DNA from: an uncultured Roseburia sp.
GTDB lineage: Bacteria; Bacillota; Clostridia; Lachnospirales; Lachnospiraceae
DNA length: 32,474 nt
Direction of reading: 5' to 3'
NCBI GenBank assembly: GCA_900539115.1
Contig: UQAQ01000036.1
Coordinates: 1 to 32,474, forward strand
Positions 7,023 through 15,223 of this stretch are shown here, piece after piece; position 1 is the first letter of the stretch, and every line of letters starts with the position of its first letter. The translations under genes were made by a program, and so were the position numbers. Under the pieces are notes generated by a model. It ran no database searches and was not told the origin of the DNA. It was given only the letters and a program-made list of their open reading frames with translations.

Positions 7023-7874
7023 TCAAGATTTTTTTGAAGTGATTGAGCCATCGTCGCTGATCTGATGATAAATGCGGTAGACATAAGCCACTACGATCAC
7101 GCAGACCGCACCGGTGATCAGCAGGTTAAATGTCAGATTCAAAAGTTCCATATTGTTTAGATAAGATGGCATGTACGCGATGATGTGAAGCAGGATCGCG
7201 ATCGGAAACATCGGTTTGAGTTTCCGGTTATTGACCGCCAGAAAGACAAGGATCGTCAAGGCAATCTGCAGCGCGAGCAGGAAAACGCGCTCGATGCCGT
7301 AAGCGACGTATTCACTTGTCGGAATCGCCATCAAGGCCGCGAGATTATTTTTTTGCTCTACCAGTTTTTCCCCGGTAATGCCGAGCTTGTTGAAATATTC
7401 ATCGACACCAAGTGAGTTTACCAGCAATGCCAGTACAAAATTTCCCATAAAAAGGGAACTTCCGTAAGCGAGTGCTTCCAGTCCACCGTGACCGAGGCCG
7501 AAAAGCAGAGCATTTTGCTTGTCCGGAGTCTTTTTCATCATATACTTTAATCCGACAAATTTACCGGTTTCTTCGACAATGCCGGCAAGTACAGCACCAT
7601 ATACCGCATAATATACCGGGTGAATGCTTCGGTTTAATACGGAAGAAAGCGACAGGCCGCCCAGCAGAAGGATGTTGATCAGCCCGCTTACGCCAAAGGC
7701 AAACAGTGCGTAAAAAAGAAGTCCTTTCAAAAAGGATGTGATCTTTGCACCGGTTTTCGTTTTCATATACGCGAGTGCGATAAAAGGTATACCCATGCAT
7801 ACCAAAGCGACGATGACCATTCCCATCATGGAATTTTTTGAGAAGGAAGTCGCCATAAGAATCATTTTTGTCAT
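7023..7874 (-). CDS. YhfC/PrsW-type intramembrane glutamic protease
   Basis: This 283-residue polytopic membrane protein has about seven or eight hydrophobic segments. The conserved motifs are AGIVEETGKFVGLKYMM (paired glutamates, about residues 95-110) and FGLGHGGLEALAYG (His and Glu, about 125-140). Those are the catalytic motifs of the YhfC family, related to PrsW and CPBP-type glutamic intramembrane proteases. The substrate is unknown; PrsW itself cleaves an anti-sigma factor in Bacillus, but this is not evidence for the same role here. I place the start at MTKMILMATS (7874) because GGAG lies six bases upstream; the ATG at 7886 overlaps that ribosome binding site. Basic C-terminal tail. 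Confidence 0.88.
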   Translation of the reverse strand: MTKMILMATSFSKNSMMGMVIVALVCMGIPFIALAYMKTKTGAKITSFLKGLLFYALFAFGVSGLINILLLGGLSLSSVLNRSIHPVYYAVYGAVLAGIVEETGKFVGLKYMMKKTPDKQNALLFGLGHGGLEALAYGSSLFMGNFVLALLVNSLGVDEYFNKLGITGEKLVEQKNNLAALMAIPTSEYVAYGIERVFLLALQIALTILVFLAVNNRKLKPMFPIAILLHIIAYMPSYLNNMELLNLTFNLLITGAVCVIVVAYVYRIYHQISDDGSITSKKS

Positions 7875-7906
7875 AGGAATCTCCATTTCTGTATGTAGTA
7901 TATAAT

Positions 7907-7997
7907 GTAACTATTCAGGCTTACTGTGCAAAAACAATGTTTCTTACGTGCAAGCACGACGCTCCATTGCTTTTGCACAGTAAGCCTGAATAGTTAC
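7907..7997. repeat. 91-bp near-perfect inverted repeat, ACTATTCAGG family
   Basis: Arms of 33 bp (7907-7939 and 7965-7997) match with one mismatch and begin GTAACTATTCAGGC. The 25-nt loop contains TCTTACGTGCAAGCACGACG (7942-7961), which differs at one base from the loop of the element at 1811-2000 and can itself form CGTG/CACG. The element lies between the divergent protease and decarboxylase genes, upstream of the promoter at 8029. The stem sequences of the two elements differ apart from the shared end motif. Confidence 0.85.
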
Positions 7998-8028
7998 GGT
8001 TTGTATAATAATATAACACGACTTCCTA

Positions 8029-8056
8029 TTGAAAAACAAGAGAAAAATGGTATACT
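8029..8056 (+). promoter_or_regulatory. Promoter of the yaaO-like decarboxylase gene
   Basis: TTGAAA at 8029-8034 and TATACT at 8051-8056 are separated by 16 bases, leaving a short leader of about 25 nt before the ATG at 8087. This is a good housekeeping-type match. Confidence 0.7.
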
Positions 8057-8086
8057 TAAAGAAATACTACGAGGAAGGGGAAAGAC

Positions 8087-9499
8087 ATGTCAAATCACTT
8101 TTTTACTACATTATCCAAATATTGTAAGAAAGATATCGTGCCGATGCATATGCCGGGGCACAAAAGAAATCCGCTGTGTACGATGCCGGACCCCTATTCT
8201 CTTGATGTGACGGAGGTTCCGGGGGTAGATGATCTGCATCACCCGGAGGAGATGATCCGCGACCTGATGGACGAGCTGACCAAATACTATGATTCGAAAC
8301 AAACCTATCTTTTGGTCAATGGAAGTACGTGCGGGATTTTGGCGGCAATCACGGCGTGCTGTTATCCGGGGGACAAGATTTTAGTGGCGAGAAACTGTCA
8401 TAAATCGGTTTACAATGCGATCAAACTTCTTAGGCTTCGCCCGGTTTATGTGGTTCCGCACCGGCTGGAAGGAACGCTGGGAGAATTGGGAATTGCGGGT
8501 GAGATCGAAGTCTCAGAGATTCGCCGCCGGCTAAAAGAAAATCCGGATGTCAAATGCGTGATGATCACATCACCGACATATGAGGGGATTGTTTCGGACA
8601 TTGCCGGCATCGCGGAGGCAGTACATGAGAAAAATATTCCGCTTGTTGTGGATGAAGCGCATGGGGCACATTTTAACTGGATTCCGACTTTTCCGGAAAC
8701 CGCGGTGCGGCAAGGGGCTGACCTTGTGATTGAAAGTCTCCACAAAACATTGCCGGCATTTACGCAGACGGCGGTGCTTCATCAGACGGCAAACCGCATT
8801 GACGAAGAACGGCTCTTGTGGGCACTTCAAACTTACCAATCGAGCAGTCCGTCGTACCTTTTGATGGCATCGATCGCAAAGTGCTTCGAATATGTACAGA
8901 CAGAAGAATCCTTTTCCGCGGAACATTTTGTAAAAAATCTCAATGATTTTTATAAGAAAACGGATAGTTTGCAAAAATTGGAAACTATCCGTTGCGAGAA
9001 GATGGAGCTGTCGAAAATTGTCATCAGCACCGCTCGTACGGAAATTACCGGGCAGCAGTTGGAAGACCTTCTCTTGGAGCGTTACGGAGTTCAATTGGAA
9101 ATGAGCTGTGGTAATTATGCACTGGGGATGGCGACAATCTGCGATACGGCGGAACATTTTGACCGCTTTGCAAAAGCTTTGTGTGATCTTGACCGGTCCT
9201 TATCGTATGCGGAAAAGGGGACGAAAAAGACCTTTACGTACAATATAAAACCGCCGGAGCAGCGGATGTACAGTCATGAGGCAGAGCGGCTCCCGAAAAA
9301 AGAGATCCTGCTTGCGGAGGCAGCCGGTCAGACTGCGGCGAAGGACGTGTATCTGTATCCGCCGGGAGTGCCGTTTGCGGTCGCCGGTGAAATATTTTCG
9401 CAGGAAATGGTTGACGTGCTTTTGGACGGACAAAGATCCGGTTATGAAGTGCGTGGTGTTGAAAACGGCAGAGTGTTTGTCTGCCAAGAGATAAAATAA
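8087..9499 (+). CDS. Orn/Lys/Arg decarboxylase family PLP enzyme (YaaO-like)
   Basis: This 470-residue fold-type I PLP enzyme belongs to the Orn/Lys/Arg decarboxylase family. Diagnostic parts are HMPGHKRNP near the N-terminus, the VDEAHGAHF motif with the PLP-pyridine-binding Asp, and SLHKTLPAFTQTA carrying the Schiff-base lysine (about residue 222). The C-terminal domain with YPPGVPFAVAGE is also typical. AGGAAGGGG precedes the ATG. It has the same position as yaaO of B. subtilis, upstream of the nucleotide kinase/yaaR/holB block. Which basic amino acid it decarboxylates cannot be read from the sequence; polyamine synthesis is a possible role. Confidence 0.9.
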   Translation: MSNHFFTTLSKYCKKDIVPMHMPGHKRNPLCTMPDPYSLDVTEVPGVDDLHHPEEMIRDLMDELTKYYDSKQTYLLVNGSTCGILAAITACCYPGDKILVARNCHKSVYNAIKLLRLRPVYVVPHRLEGTLGELGIAGEIEVSEIRRRLKENPDVKCVMITSPTYEGIVSDIAGIAEAVHEKNIPLVVDEAHGAHFNWIPTFPETAVRQGADLVIESLHKTLPAFTQTAVLHQTANRIDEERLLWALQTYQSSSPSYLLMASIAKCFEYVQTEESFSAEHFVKNLNDFYKKTDSLQKLETIRCEKMELSKIVISTARTEITGQQLEDLLLERYGVQLEMSCGNYALGMATICDTAEHFDRFAKALCDLDRSLSYAEKGTKKTFTYNIKPPEQRMYSHEAERLPKKEILLAEAAGQTAAKDVYLYPPGVPFAVAGEIFSQEMVDVLLDGQRSGYEVRGVENGRVFVCQEIK

Positions 9500-9516
9500 G
9501 ATTTGGAGGGATTGCA

Positions 9517-10101
9517 ATGGGTAAATTATTTGTTATTATGGGGAAGAGTGCGACAGGAAAAGATTCGCTGTATCAGAGAATCGTGGAGGATTTTCCGAAA
9601 CTTCAAGAAGTGGTGACGTATACGACGCGCCCGATCCGTGCCGGGGAGACTTATGGCAAAGAGTATTTTTTTGTCAGTGAAGAAGAAATGCACGAGATGC
9701 AGGAAGCCGATAAGATCATTGAATGCCGCGTGTATCAGACGGTGCATGGACCATGGTACTATTTTACTGCTAACGACGGACAGATCAATCTGGAAAAAGG
9801 AAATTATATCCTGATTACGACATTGGAAGGATATCGCAAACTGGAGACATTTTTTGGCATCGAGCAGGTCGTTCCAATTTACATTGAAGTAGATGATTTT
9901 GATCGTATCGAACGCGCATTGAAACGTGAAAAAGAGCAGAATACGCCGTGCGTGGCAGAGCTGTGCCGCCGGTTTCTCGCAGATGAAGAGGACTTTTCGG
10001 AGGAAAAACTGGATGAGACAGGCATCGACATCCGTGTCCGGAATGACGATTTTGAAGAGGCGCTTTCTCATATCGAAACGATGATCCAGCATCACGTGTG
10101 A
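9517..10101 (+). CDS. Guanylate kinase-like P-loop nucleotide kinase
   Basis: This 194-residue P-loop kinase has the phosphate loop MGKSATGKDS at the N-terminus and the guanylate-kinase nucleoside-monophosphate site YTTRPIRAGE..GKEYFFVS (two conserved arginines and a tyrosine). GPWYYFT stands in place of the usual N-x-Y-G-T, and a lid segment has RALKREKEQ and CRRFLADEEDF. It lacks the thymidylate kinase DR(Y/H) motif, although thymidylate kinase (tmk) occupies this position between yaaO and yaaR in B. subtilis. It is therefore a divergent GMP-kinase paralogue rather than tmk. Whether it replaces or supplements the canonical gmk is not visible here. The start has TTGGAGGG upstream. Confidence 0.85.
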   Translation: MGKLFVIMGKSATGKDSLYQRIVEDFPKLQEVVTYTTRPIRAGETYGKEYFFVSEEEMHEMQEADKIIECRVYQTVHGPWYYFTANDGQINLEKGNYILITTLEGYRKLETFFGIEQVVPIYIEVDDFDRIERALKREKEQNTPCVAELCRRFLADEEDFSEEKLDETGIDIRVRNDDFEEALSHIETMIQHHV

Positions 10102-10110
10102 TTTTTATAG

Positions 10111-10140
10111 TTGCAACACCGGCGAATTTCATGGTATACT
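10111..10140 (+). promoter_or_regulatory. Probable promoter of the yaaR-holB-ricT-rsmI block
   Basis: TTGCAA at 10111-10116 and TATACT at 10135-10140 are separated by 18 bases, in the 81-bp gap between the kinase gene and yaaR. Leader length would be about 35 nt. Confidence 0.55.
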
Positions 10141-10182
10141 TAGAGAATGGAATGGATTGCATTTTGAGGGAGGTGTGAAAGG

Positions 10183-10623
10183 ATGGAAATTAAAGTAGAT
10201 CCAATGCAGCAGACCGTGGCTGCAACGACGACGAGACAGACGCAAAATACGGGAGAAGATTTCAAATTTACGCTGATGAGTTCTCTGGAAGAAGAGGGAC
10301 TGCAGGCGCGCCTTTCACTCATGATGGAAGACATTACGATGCAGGGGAAAAAACTTGGCAAGCATATGGATGTGCGTGATATGCGCCAGTACCGGAAACT
10401 GATTCAGGAATTTATGAACGAGATCGTAAACCGTTCGCACAAATTCAGCCGTGAAAATTTCCTTGACCGGAGAGGACGGCACCGCGTGTATGGCATGATA
10501 AAACGTGTCAATGTGGCATTGGATGAGCTCGCGGGAGAACTGATTAAAGAAGAAAAAGACCACCTCGGGATTCTCGCAAAGATTGACGAGATACGGGGGA
10601 TGCTGTTAGATATACTGACATGA
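10183..10623 (+). CDS. yaaR: YaaR family protein (DUF327)
   Basis: This 146-residue helical protein matches the YaaR/DUF327 family in length and in the conserved centre GKHMDVRDMRQYRKLIQEFM followed by NRSHKFSREN. No catalytic residues are recognisable. The biochemical role is unknown; the gene is consistently found just upstream of holB in Firmicutes, as here. GGGAGGTG lies upstream of the ATG at 10183. There are only seven bases to the holB gene. Confidence 0.88.
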   Translation: MEIKVDPMQQTVAATTTRQTQNTGEDFKFTLMSSLEEEGLQARLSLMMEDITMQGKKLGKHMDVRDMRQYRKLIQEFMNEIVNRSHKFSRENFLDRRGRHRVYGMIKRVNVALDELAGELIKEEKDHLGILAKIDEIRGMLLDILT

Positions 10624-10630
10624 GGAAAGG

Positions 10631-11629
10631 ATGGTGGTACCTATGTTTTTATTTTCAGAAATAATGGGGCATGAAGATATAAAAGAACATTTGCAGATGG
10701 CGATCCGTGAAGATAAGCCGTTTCATGCCTATATTTTTCAAGGGGAAGTGGGATGTGGCAAAGAGACGATGGCGAGAACGTTTGCGGCAGGGCTTCAATG
10801 TACGGCAGAACAGGAGGTGCGGCCATGTGGGAAATGTCCGTCCTGCAAACAGATTGATTCCGGAAATCAGCCCGATGTGATCTGGGTAACGAGAGAATTG
10901 TCGAGTATCGGTGTGGATGATGTGCGTGAAAAAATCAATTCCGAGATGGCAATCAAACCATTTTCCAGTCCCTACAAAATATTTATCGTTCCGGAGGCCG
11001 AGAGAATGACCGAAGCGGCGCAGAATGCCCTTTTGAAAACCATCGAGGAGCCGCCGGAATATGGGATTATCATTCTGCTCACGAGTAATATGAGTGCGAT
11101 TCTGCCGACAATTCAGTCTAGGTGTCTGACATTGGAATTTCGACCGCTTACGACGGCAGCGATTGAGAAATATCTGATCGACAATTACCATGTGGTAGAT
11201 TACCGCGCGCGGACGAGTGCCATATTTGCGCAGGGAAATCTTGGAAAAGCAATCCGCTACATCGAATCCGAAGATTTTGAAGAGAAAAAGAATCAGGTAT
11301 TATATTTGTTAAAAAATGTAAGAAATATGACCGTTTCGGAAATGCTTGAAAAAATAAAGGAGATCGGGGAAGACAAGGACAATATCAAAGATTATATTGA
11401 CCTCATGGTTCTTTGGTACCGCGATGTGCTTTTGTTTAAAGCGACGAAAAATATGAATCAGCTGATATTTCAGAGCGAATTTCGTGCGATATCGGAAGAA
11501 GCAAACCAGCGTGATTATGAGAAAATTGAAGAGATATTAAGTGCTTTTGACAAGGCAAAACTCCGACTCAAAGCTAATGTAAACTTTGAAGTGGCGATGG
11601 AGCTTATGCTTTGTACGATGAAGCAGTAA
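10631..11629 (+). CDS. holB: DNA polymerase III delta' subunit
   Basis: This 332-residue AAA+ protein is the delta-prime subunit of the clamp loader. It has the P-loop GEVGCGKETMA, a four-cysteine zinc element C-x(n)-CGKCPSC at about residues 55-70, and the clamp-loader SRC motif in IQSRCLTLEFRPL, after LKTIEEPPEY. Two starts are possible: ATG at 10631, close behind GAGGAAAGG, and ATG at 10643 behind GGTGG. The family N-terminus (MFLFSEIMGHEDIKEHL) favours the second, which would give 328 residues. It sits between yaaR and ricT as in B. subtilis. Confidence 0.93.
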   Translation: MVVPMFLFSEIMGHEDIKEHLQMAIREDKPFHAYIFQGEVGCGKETMARTFAAGLQCTAEQEVRPCGKCPSCKQIDSGNQPDVIWVTRELSSIGVDDVREKINSEMAIKPFSSPYKIFIVPEAERMTEAAQNALLKTIEEPPEYGIIILLTSNMSAILPTIQSRCLTLEFRPLTTAAIEKYLIDNYHVVDYRARTSAIFAQGNLGKAIRYIESEDFEEKKNQVLYLLKNVRNMTVSEMLEKIKEIGEDKDNIKDYIDLMVLWYRDVLLFKATKNMNQLIFQSEFRAISEEANQRDYEKIEEILSAFDKAKLRLKANVNFEVAMELMLCTMKQ

Positions 11630-11653
11630 GAATAGATAAAGTGAGGTAAAAAA

Positions 11654-12565
11654 GTGAAGATTATTATCGGAGTACGTTTCCGCCAGGCGGGCAAAATTTA
11701 TTATTTTGATCCGGGAAAGGAAAAAGAAAATATAACACGTGGAACGCGTGTGATCGTAGAGACGGCAAAAGGAGTCGAGATGGGGACAGTAGTTCTTCCA
11801 CCGACGGAAATGCCGGAAGAAAAGATTGTGGCGCCTCTGAAAGGAATCGTTCGTTTAGCGACAAAAGAGGATGAAGATCACGAACAAAAGAACCGTGAAA
11901 AAGAGGCAGAGGCGTTTGTCATCTGCAAACAGAAAATTGCCAAACATAAATTGGAAATGAAACTGATCGCAGCAGAATATACCTTTGACCGCAATAAATT
12001 ATTGTTTTATTTTACGGCAGATGGAAGAATTGATTTCCGTGAACTGGTCAAAGATCTGGCATCGGTGTTCCGTACACGTATCGAACTGCGTCAGATCGGA
12101 GTTCGTGATGAGACAAAACTGCGCGGAGGAATCGGTATCTGCGGAAGGGCACTCTGCTGTCACACCTATCTTTCCGAATTTGCACCGGTTTCCATCAAAA
12201 TGGCAAAAGAGCAGAACCTGTCACTCAATCCGACGAAGATTTCGGGAGTGTGCGGCCGTTTGATGTGCTGTCTGAAAAATGAGGAAGAGGCTTACGAGGA
12301 ATTAAACCGAAGCCTGCCAAATGTCGGAACGCGTGTGAAAACGCCGGACGGTCTCAATGGGGAAGTGCAGAATGTTAGTGTGTTGAAACAGAAAGTCCGC
12401 GTCATCGTAACTCTTGACAATGACGAAAAAGAAGTGCGTGAATACATGGCAGCAGAGCTTAAATTCCGCAAAGAACGTAAACGCGATCATGGAAAACATG
12501 AAGATGACAAAGAGTTAAAAGCACTGGAAGCAATGGAAAAAAAGGAAGGTAAATCAAAAATCTGA
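11654..12565 (+). CDS. ricT: PSP1 domain protein RicT (YaaT)
   Basis: This 303-residue PSP1-domain protein corresponds to RicT/YaaT, part of the RicAFT (YmcA-YlbF-YaaT) complex that carries Fe-S clusters, stimulates RNase Y processing and affects sporulation and biofilm formation in B. subtilis. Cysteine motifs ICGRALCCHTYLSEF and VCGRLMCCLKNEEE are conserved. The start is GTG at 11654, with GTGAGGT seven bases before it. The C-terminus is strongly charged. The stop codon overlaps the next start in TGATG, so translation is probably coupled. Confidence 0.93.
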   Translation: MKIIIGVRFRQAGKIYYFDPGKEKENITRGTRVIVETAKGVEMGTVVLPPTEMPEEKIVAPLKGIVRLATKEDEDHEQKNREKEAEAFVICKQKIAKHKLEMKLIAAEYTFDRNKLLFYFTADGRIDFRELVKDLASVFRTRIELRQIGVRDETKLRGGIGICGRALCCHTYLSEFAPVSIKMAKEQNLSLNPTKISGVCGRLMCCLKNEEEAYEELNRSLPNVGTRVKTPDGLNGEVQNVSVLKQKVRVIVTLDNDEKEVREYMAAELKFRKERKRDHGKHEDDKELKALEAMEKKEGKSKI

Positions 12566-13296
12566 TGAAAGACCGATTGTTATCAGGGGAGCGGCTGGAT
12601 GATCTGCAGCGGGACGGCTTGATGATCATTCAGAATCCAAAATGGTTTTGTTTTGGCATGGATGCGGTGCTGCTTTCGTCTTTTGCCAATGTTCCGGAAG
12701 GAAAAAAAGTACTGGATCTCGGATGTGGCAATGGCATCATTCCAATCCTTTTATCCGCTAAGACTAAAACGGAGTACATCGAAGGACTGGAAATTCAGGC
12801 GGACATCGCGGATATGGCGAGACGAAGCGTTAAGTATAATAAACTAGAGTCCAGAGTGCATATTACAACCGGAGATATCAAAGAAGCGGCGGAAATTTTT
12901 GGAGCGGCTTCTTTTGATGTCGTAACGACTAATCCACCGTATATGAGTGAATTCAGCGGTCTGACTAATCCAATGGGACATAAGGCGATCGCCCGCCATG
13001 AATTAAAATGTACGCTGGAGGATGTGCTGAAAGCAAGCGCAAAATTATTGAAACCCGGTGGACATTTTTTTATGGTACACCGTCCGTCGCGGCTTGGCGA
13101 GATTATGAGTAAAATGACCGCCTGCCGGATCGAGCCAAAGCGGATGCAGCTTGTTTATCCGTATGTGGACAAAGAGCCGAATATGGTGCTGATCGAAGGG
13201 ACACGTGGCGGTAATCCGGGAATGAAGATAGAAAAGCCGCTTATTGTTTATAAAGAGGTAAATGTGTATACCGAACAATTGTTAGAGAATTACTAG
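12565..13296 (+). CDS. TrmN6-like tRNA (adenine-N6) methyltransferase (YabB-like)
   Basis: This 243-residue class I SAM-dependent methyltransferase has motif I VLDLGCGNGIIPI and the N6-adenine catalytic motif TTNPPYM. This arrangement is that of the tRNA1(Val) adenine-37 N6-methyltransferase family, called YabB in B. subtilis, where it has the same position between yaaT and rsmI. An N-terminal QNPKWFCFGMDAVLLSSF segment is also typical. Start overlaps the stop of ricT by one base. The exact tRNA target is inferred from the family. Confidence 0.87.
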   Translation: MKDRLLSGERLDDLQRDGLMIIQNPKWFCFGMDAVLLSSFANVPEGKKVLDLGCGNGIIPILLSAKTKTEYIEGLEIQADIADMARRSVKYNKLESRVHITTGDIKEAAEIFGAASFDVVTTNPPYMSEFSGLTNPMGHKAIARHELKCTLEDVLKASAKLLKPGGHFFMVHRPSRLGEIMSKMTACRIEPKRMQLVYPYVDKEPNMVLIEGTRGGNPGMKIEKPLIVYKEVNVYTEQLLENY

Positions 13297-13310
13297 GAAA
13301 TGAGGCTATT

Positions 13311-14150
13311 ATGGGAACTTTATATTTGTGTGCTACGCCAATCGGAAATCTGGAAGATATCACATTACGCGTGCTGCGTACGTTGAAAGAAGTAGATCTG
13401 ATCGCGGCCGAGGATACCAGACAGACAATTAAACTTCTCAATCATTTTGATATCAAGACGCCACTTACCAGTTATCATGAACACAATAAATTTCAGAAGA
13501 CAGGAGTGCTTGTCAATGAACTGCTGGCAGGAAAAAATATCGCTGTTGTGACCGATGCCGGTACGCCTGCGATCTCGGATCCGGGAGCTGAACTGGCACT
13601 TGCTGCCTACGAAGCAGGGATTCCGGTGACTTCTTTGCCGGGGGCTTCGGCTGTTATCACGGCGCTCACGCTGGGCGGTCTGCCGACACGCCGGTTTGCC
13701 TTCGAAGGATTTCTCCCAATGGATAAGAAAGAACGGGCAAGAGTCTTGGAACACCTGAAAACTACGACATATACGACAGTGTTTTACGAGGCACCACATC
13801 GCTTGACAAAGACGTTACAGACAATTGCGGAAGTTCTTCCGGGAACACGGAAAATCGCGGTTTGCAAGGAACTTACCAAGCGGCATGAAAAAGTGATGCA
13901 GTGTACGCTGGAAGAGGCTTGTACTTATTATGAAAAAAATGATCCGAAGGGCGAATTTGTATTTGTTGTGGAGGGTGCAGACATTGAAGAACTGGAAAGC
14001 ATCGAACAGCAGAAATGGGAAGAAGTTCCAATCGAAGAACATATGCAAAATTATCTTTCCCGTGGGATGGAGCGAAAAGAGGCAATGAAAGCGGTGGCGA
14101 AAGACCGTGGAATGACAAAAAATCAGGTATATAAAGAACTGATGAAATAA
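13311..14150 (+). CDS. rsmI: 16S rRNA (cytidine1402-2'-O)-methyltransferase
   Basis: This 279-residue tetrapyrrole-methylase-fold protein is RsmI, which 2'-O-methylates C1402 of 16S rRNA in the decoding centre. The start GTLYLCATPIGNLEDITLR, AAEDTRQTIKLLNH, VTDAGTPAISDPG and LPGASAVITAL motifs are all diagnostic. Length is normal for the family. It is the last gene of the block that begins at yaaR and is followed by a terminator at 14160. Confidence 0.95.
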   Translation: MGTLYLCATPIGNLEDITLRVLRTLKEVDLIAAEDTRQTIKLLNHFDIKTPLTSYHEHNKFQKTGVLVNELLAGKNIAVVTDAGTPAISDPGAELALAAYEAGIPVTSLPGASAVITALTLGGLPTRRFAFEGFLPMDKKERARVLEHLKTTTYTTVFYEAPHRLTKTLQTIAEVLPGTRKIAVCKELTKRHEKVMQCTLEEACTYYEKNDPKGEFVFVVEGADIEELESIEQQKWEEVPIEEHMQNYLSRGMERKEAMKAVAKDRGMTKNQVYKELMK

Positions 14151-14159
14151 AAAGACACA

Positions 14160-14193
14160 ACGCAGGCAACGGAAGAGGGGGTCTGCGTTTTTT
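14160..14193 (+). terminator. Rho-independent terminator after rsmI
   Basis: ACGCAG (14160-14165) pairs with CTGCGT (14183-14188), followed by a run of six T. The loop is long (17 nt) but partly G-rich. It closes the forward transcription block. Confidence 0.75.
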
Positions 14194-14265
14194 ACTTACT
14201 TGAACAGGCGGTCGTCGGGCACAACAAAAAAGCAACCGAGTGGTTACTTAAAATAAAAAAGGAAA

Positions 14266-14291
14266 GGCTGGAGTCTAGGGTGGCTCCAGCC
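14266..14291 (-). terminator. Terminator after the abrB-type gene
   Basis: GGCTGGAG (14266-14273) and CTCCAGCC (14284-14291) form an 8-bp stem. On the reverse strand it is followed by a T-rich tract (complement of 14246-14265), so it terminates the abrB-type transcript. Together with the terminator at 14160 it separates the two convergent units; the bases in between (about 14196-14265) hold nothing else recognisable. Confidence 0.8.
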
Positions 14292-14310
14292 ACACTAAAG
14301 GGATATATGA

Positions 14311-14568
14311 TTAAATTAAACCAGCTAGCTTAGCCAATGCCTCGATTGAAGCTACGGAAACCAATTTTCCTTCGTACTCAATCAGGTCTTTATCTGAACC
14401 AGTAAATACATCAACAGGCTCATATTTTTTGATCATGATCGCATTTTTCTGAGCAGAAATCTCTACTTCTCCGCGATTCTCAATTCCAAGTGATTTTCTC
14501 ATTTCCATCGGAATGGTAACTCTACCTAAGTTATCCAAACGACGTACAATTCCAACATTTTTACTCAT
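14311..14568 (-). CDS. AbrB/SpoVT family transition-state regulator
   Basis: This 85-residue protein has the swapped-hairpin DNA-binding domain of AbrB: VGIVRRLDNLGRVTIPMEMR at residues about 5-24 and GIENRGEVEIS after it. Such proteins are global transition-state repressors or spore-phase regulators. The C-terminal KLVSVASIEALAKLAGLI is a short dimerisation-type tail. The ATG at 14568 is used because AAGGGGA lies about eight bases upstream and family members start here; a longer frame to 14622 exists without support. The gene is opposite in direction to rsmI, the same arrangement as abrB in B. subtilis. Confidence 0.9.
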   Translation of the reverse strand: MSKNVGIVRRLDNLGRVTIPMEMRKSLGIENRGEVEISAQKNAIMIKKYEPVDVFTGSDKDLIEYEGKLVSVASIEALAKLAGLI

Positions 14569-14645
14569 GGTCGTCTTCCCCTTTTTCTTTATTGAAAGTA
14601 ATTTTCTTACATATTTTTGCACTCACAACCCTTTCAACGATTTAC

Positions 14646-14674
14646 ATTTTATCACTAGTTGAGCCATTAGTCAA
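14646..14674 (-). promoter_or_regulatory. Promoter of the abrB-type gene
   Basis: On the reverse strand TTGACT (14674-14669) and TAAAAT (14651-14646) are separated by exactly 17 bases. It lies about 75 bp before the start codon of the regulator. Confidence 0.75.
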
Positions 14675-14713
14675 TAAAATAAATATAAAAATATATAAAA
14701 TATGGCTAAAAGA

Positions 14714-15208
14714 TTATAAAGCCCCACGTTTCGTGCATTGCATTGCCAAAAAACCGATGAAAAATCCGGAGATCAAACCGCTGAAATACAAAATAGGAGC
14801 ATACCAGCGAAGAGAGTCAAAACCTACGACCAAAGAGGCCACCAGCCATTGTCCCATGCAGTGAGCTATGCCGCCGGCAGTACTGACGGAAAGCATTGAG
14901 AACCGGTCATTGGTCATGGTTTTGAGAACTGCCATCAGCATCAGACTGAGGATACTTCCCACAAGACTGTACAATAAACTAAACAGACTGCCAAAAGTAA
15001 AGGCACTCAGAACGATTCGCAAAAGGGACAGCGAAAGGGTGTAACGGAATCCCTTCTTATATAAAATGAGAACAAATATCAAATTAGCAAATCCAATCTT
15101 CATTCCCGGAAATGGAAGCGGCAGCGGGAAAAGATTTTCAAGATAGCCAAACAAAAAAGCCAATGCTGTGTAAAGAGCATATTCTGCTATTTTTTTAGAG
15201 CGGTTCAT
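14714..15208 (-). CDS. Gx transporter family membrane protein
   Basis: This 164-residue protein is almost entirely hydrophobic, with about five membrane helices and the family-type segments LENLFPLPLPFPGMKIGFAN and GGIAHCMGQWLVA. It belongs to the Gx transporter family, also labelled heptaprenyl diphosphate synthase component I, and resembles the S components of ECF transporters. No substrate can be assigned. GGAG lies six bases upstream of the ATG, and that ribosome binding site overlaps the end of the NusG-domain-II gene upstream, so the two are co-transcribed. These two genes are often found beside Rnf or FMN-transferase genes, none of which are present here. Confidence 0.85.
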   Translation of the reverse strand: MNRSKKIAEYALYTALAFLFGYLENLFPLPLPFPGMKIGFANLIFVLILYKKGFRYTLSLSLLRIVLSAFTFGSLFSLLYSLVGSILSLMLMAVLKTMTNDRFSMLSVSTAGGIAHCMGQWLVASLVVGFDSLRWYAPILYFSGLISGFFIGFLAMQCTKRGAL

Positions 15209-15223
15209 ATGTGTCTCCTTTCC

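Noticed and set aside
9517..10101. Thymidylate kinase (expected from gene order)
   Set aside because: The nucleoside-monophosphate site is TTRPxRxGE as in guanylate kinases and the DR(Y/H) motif of thymidylate kinase is missing.
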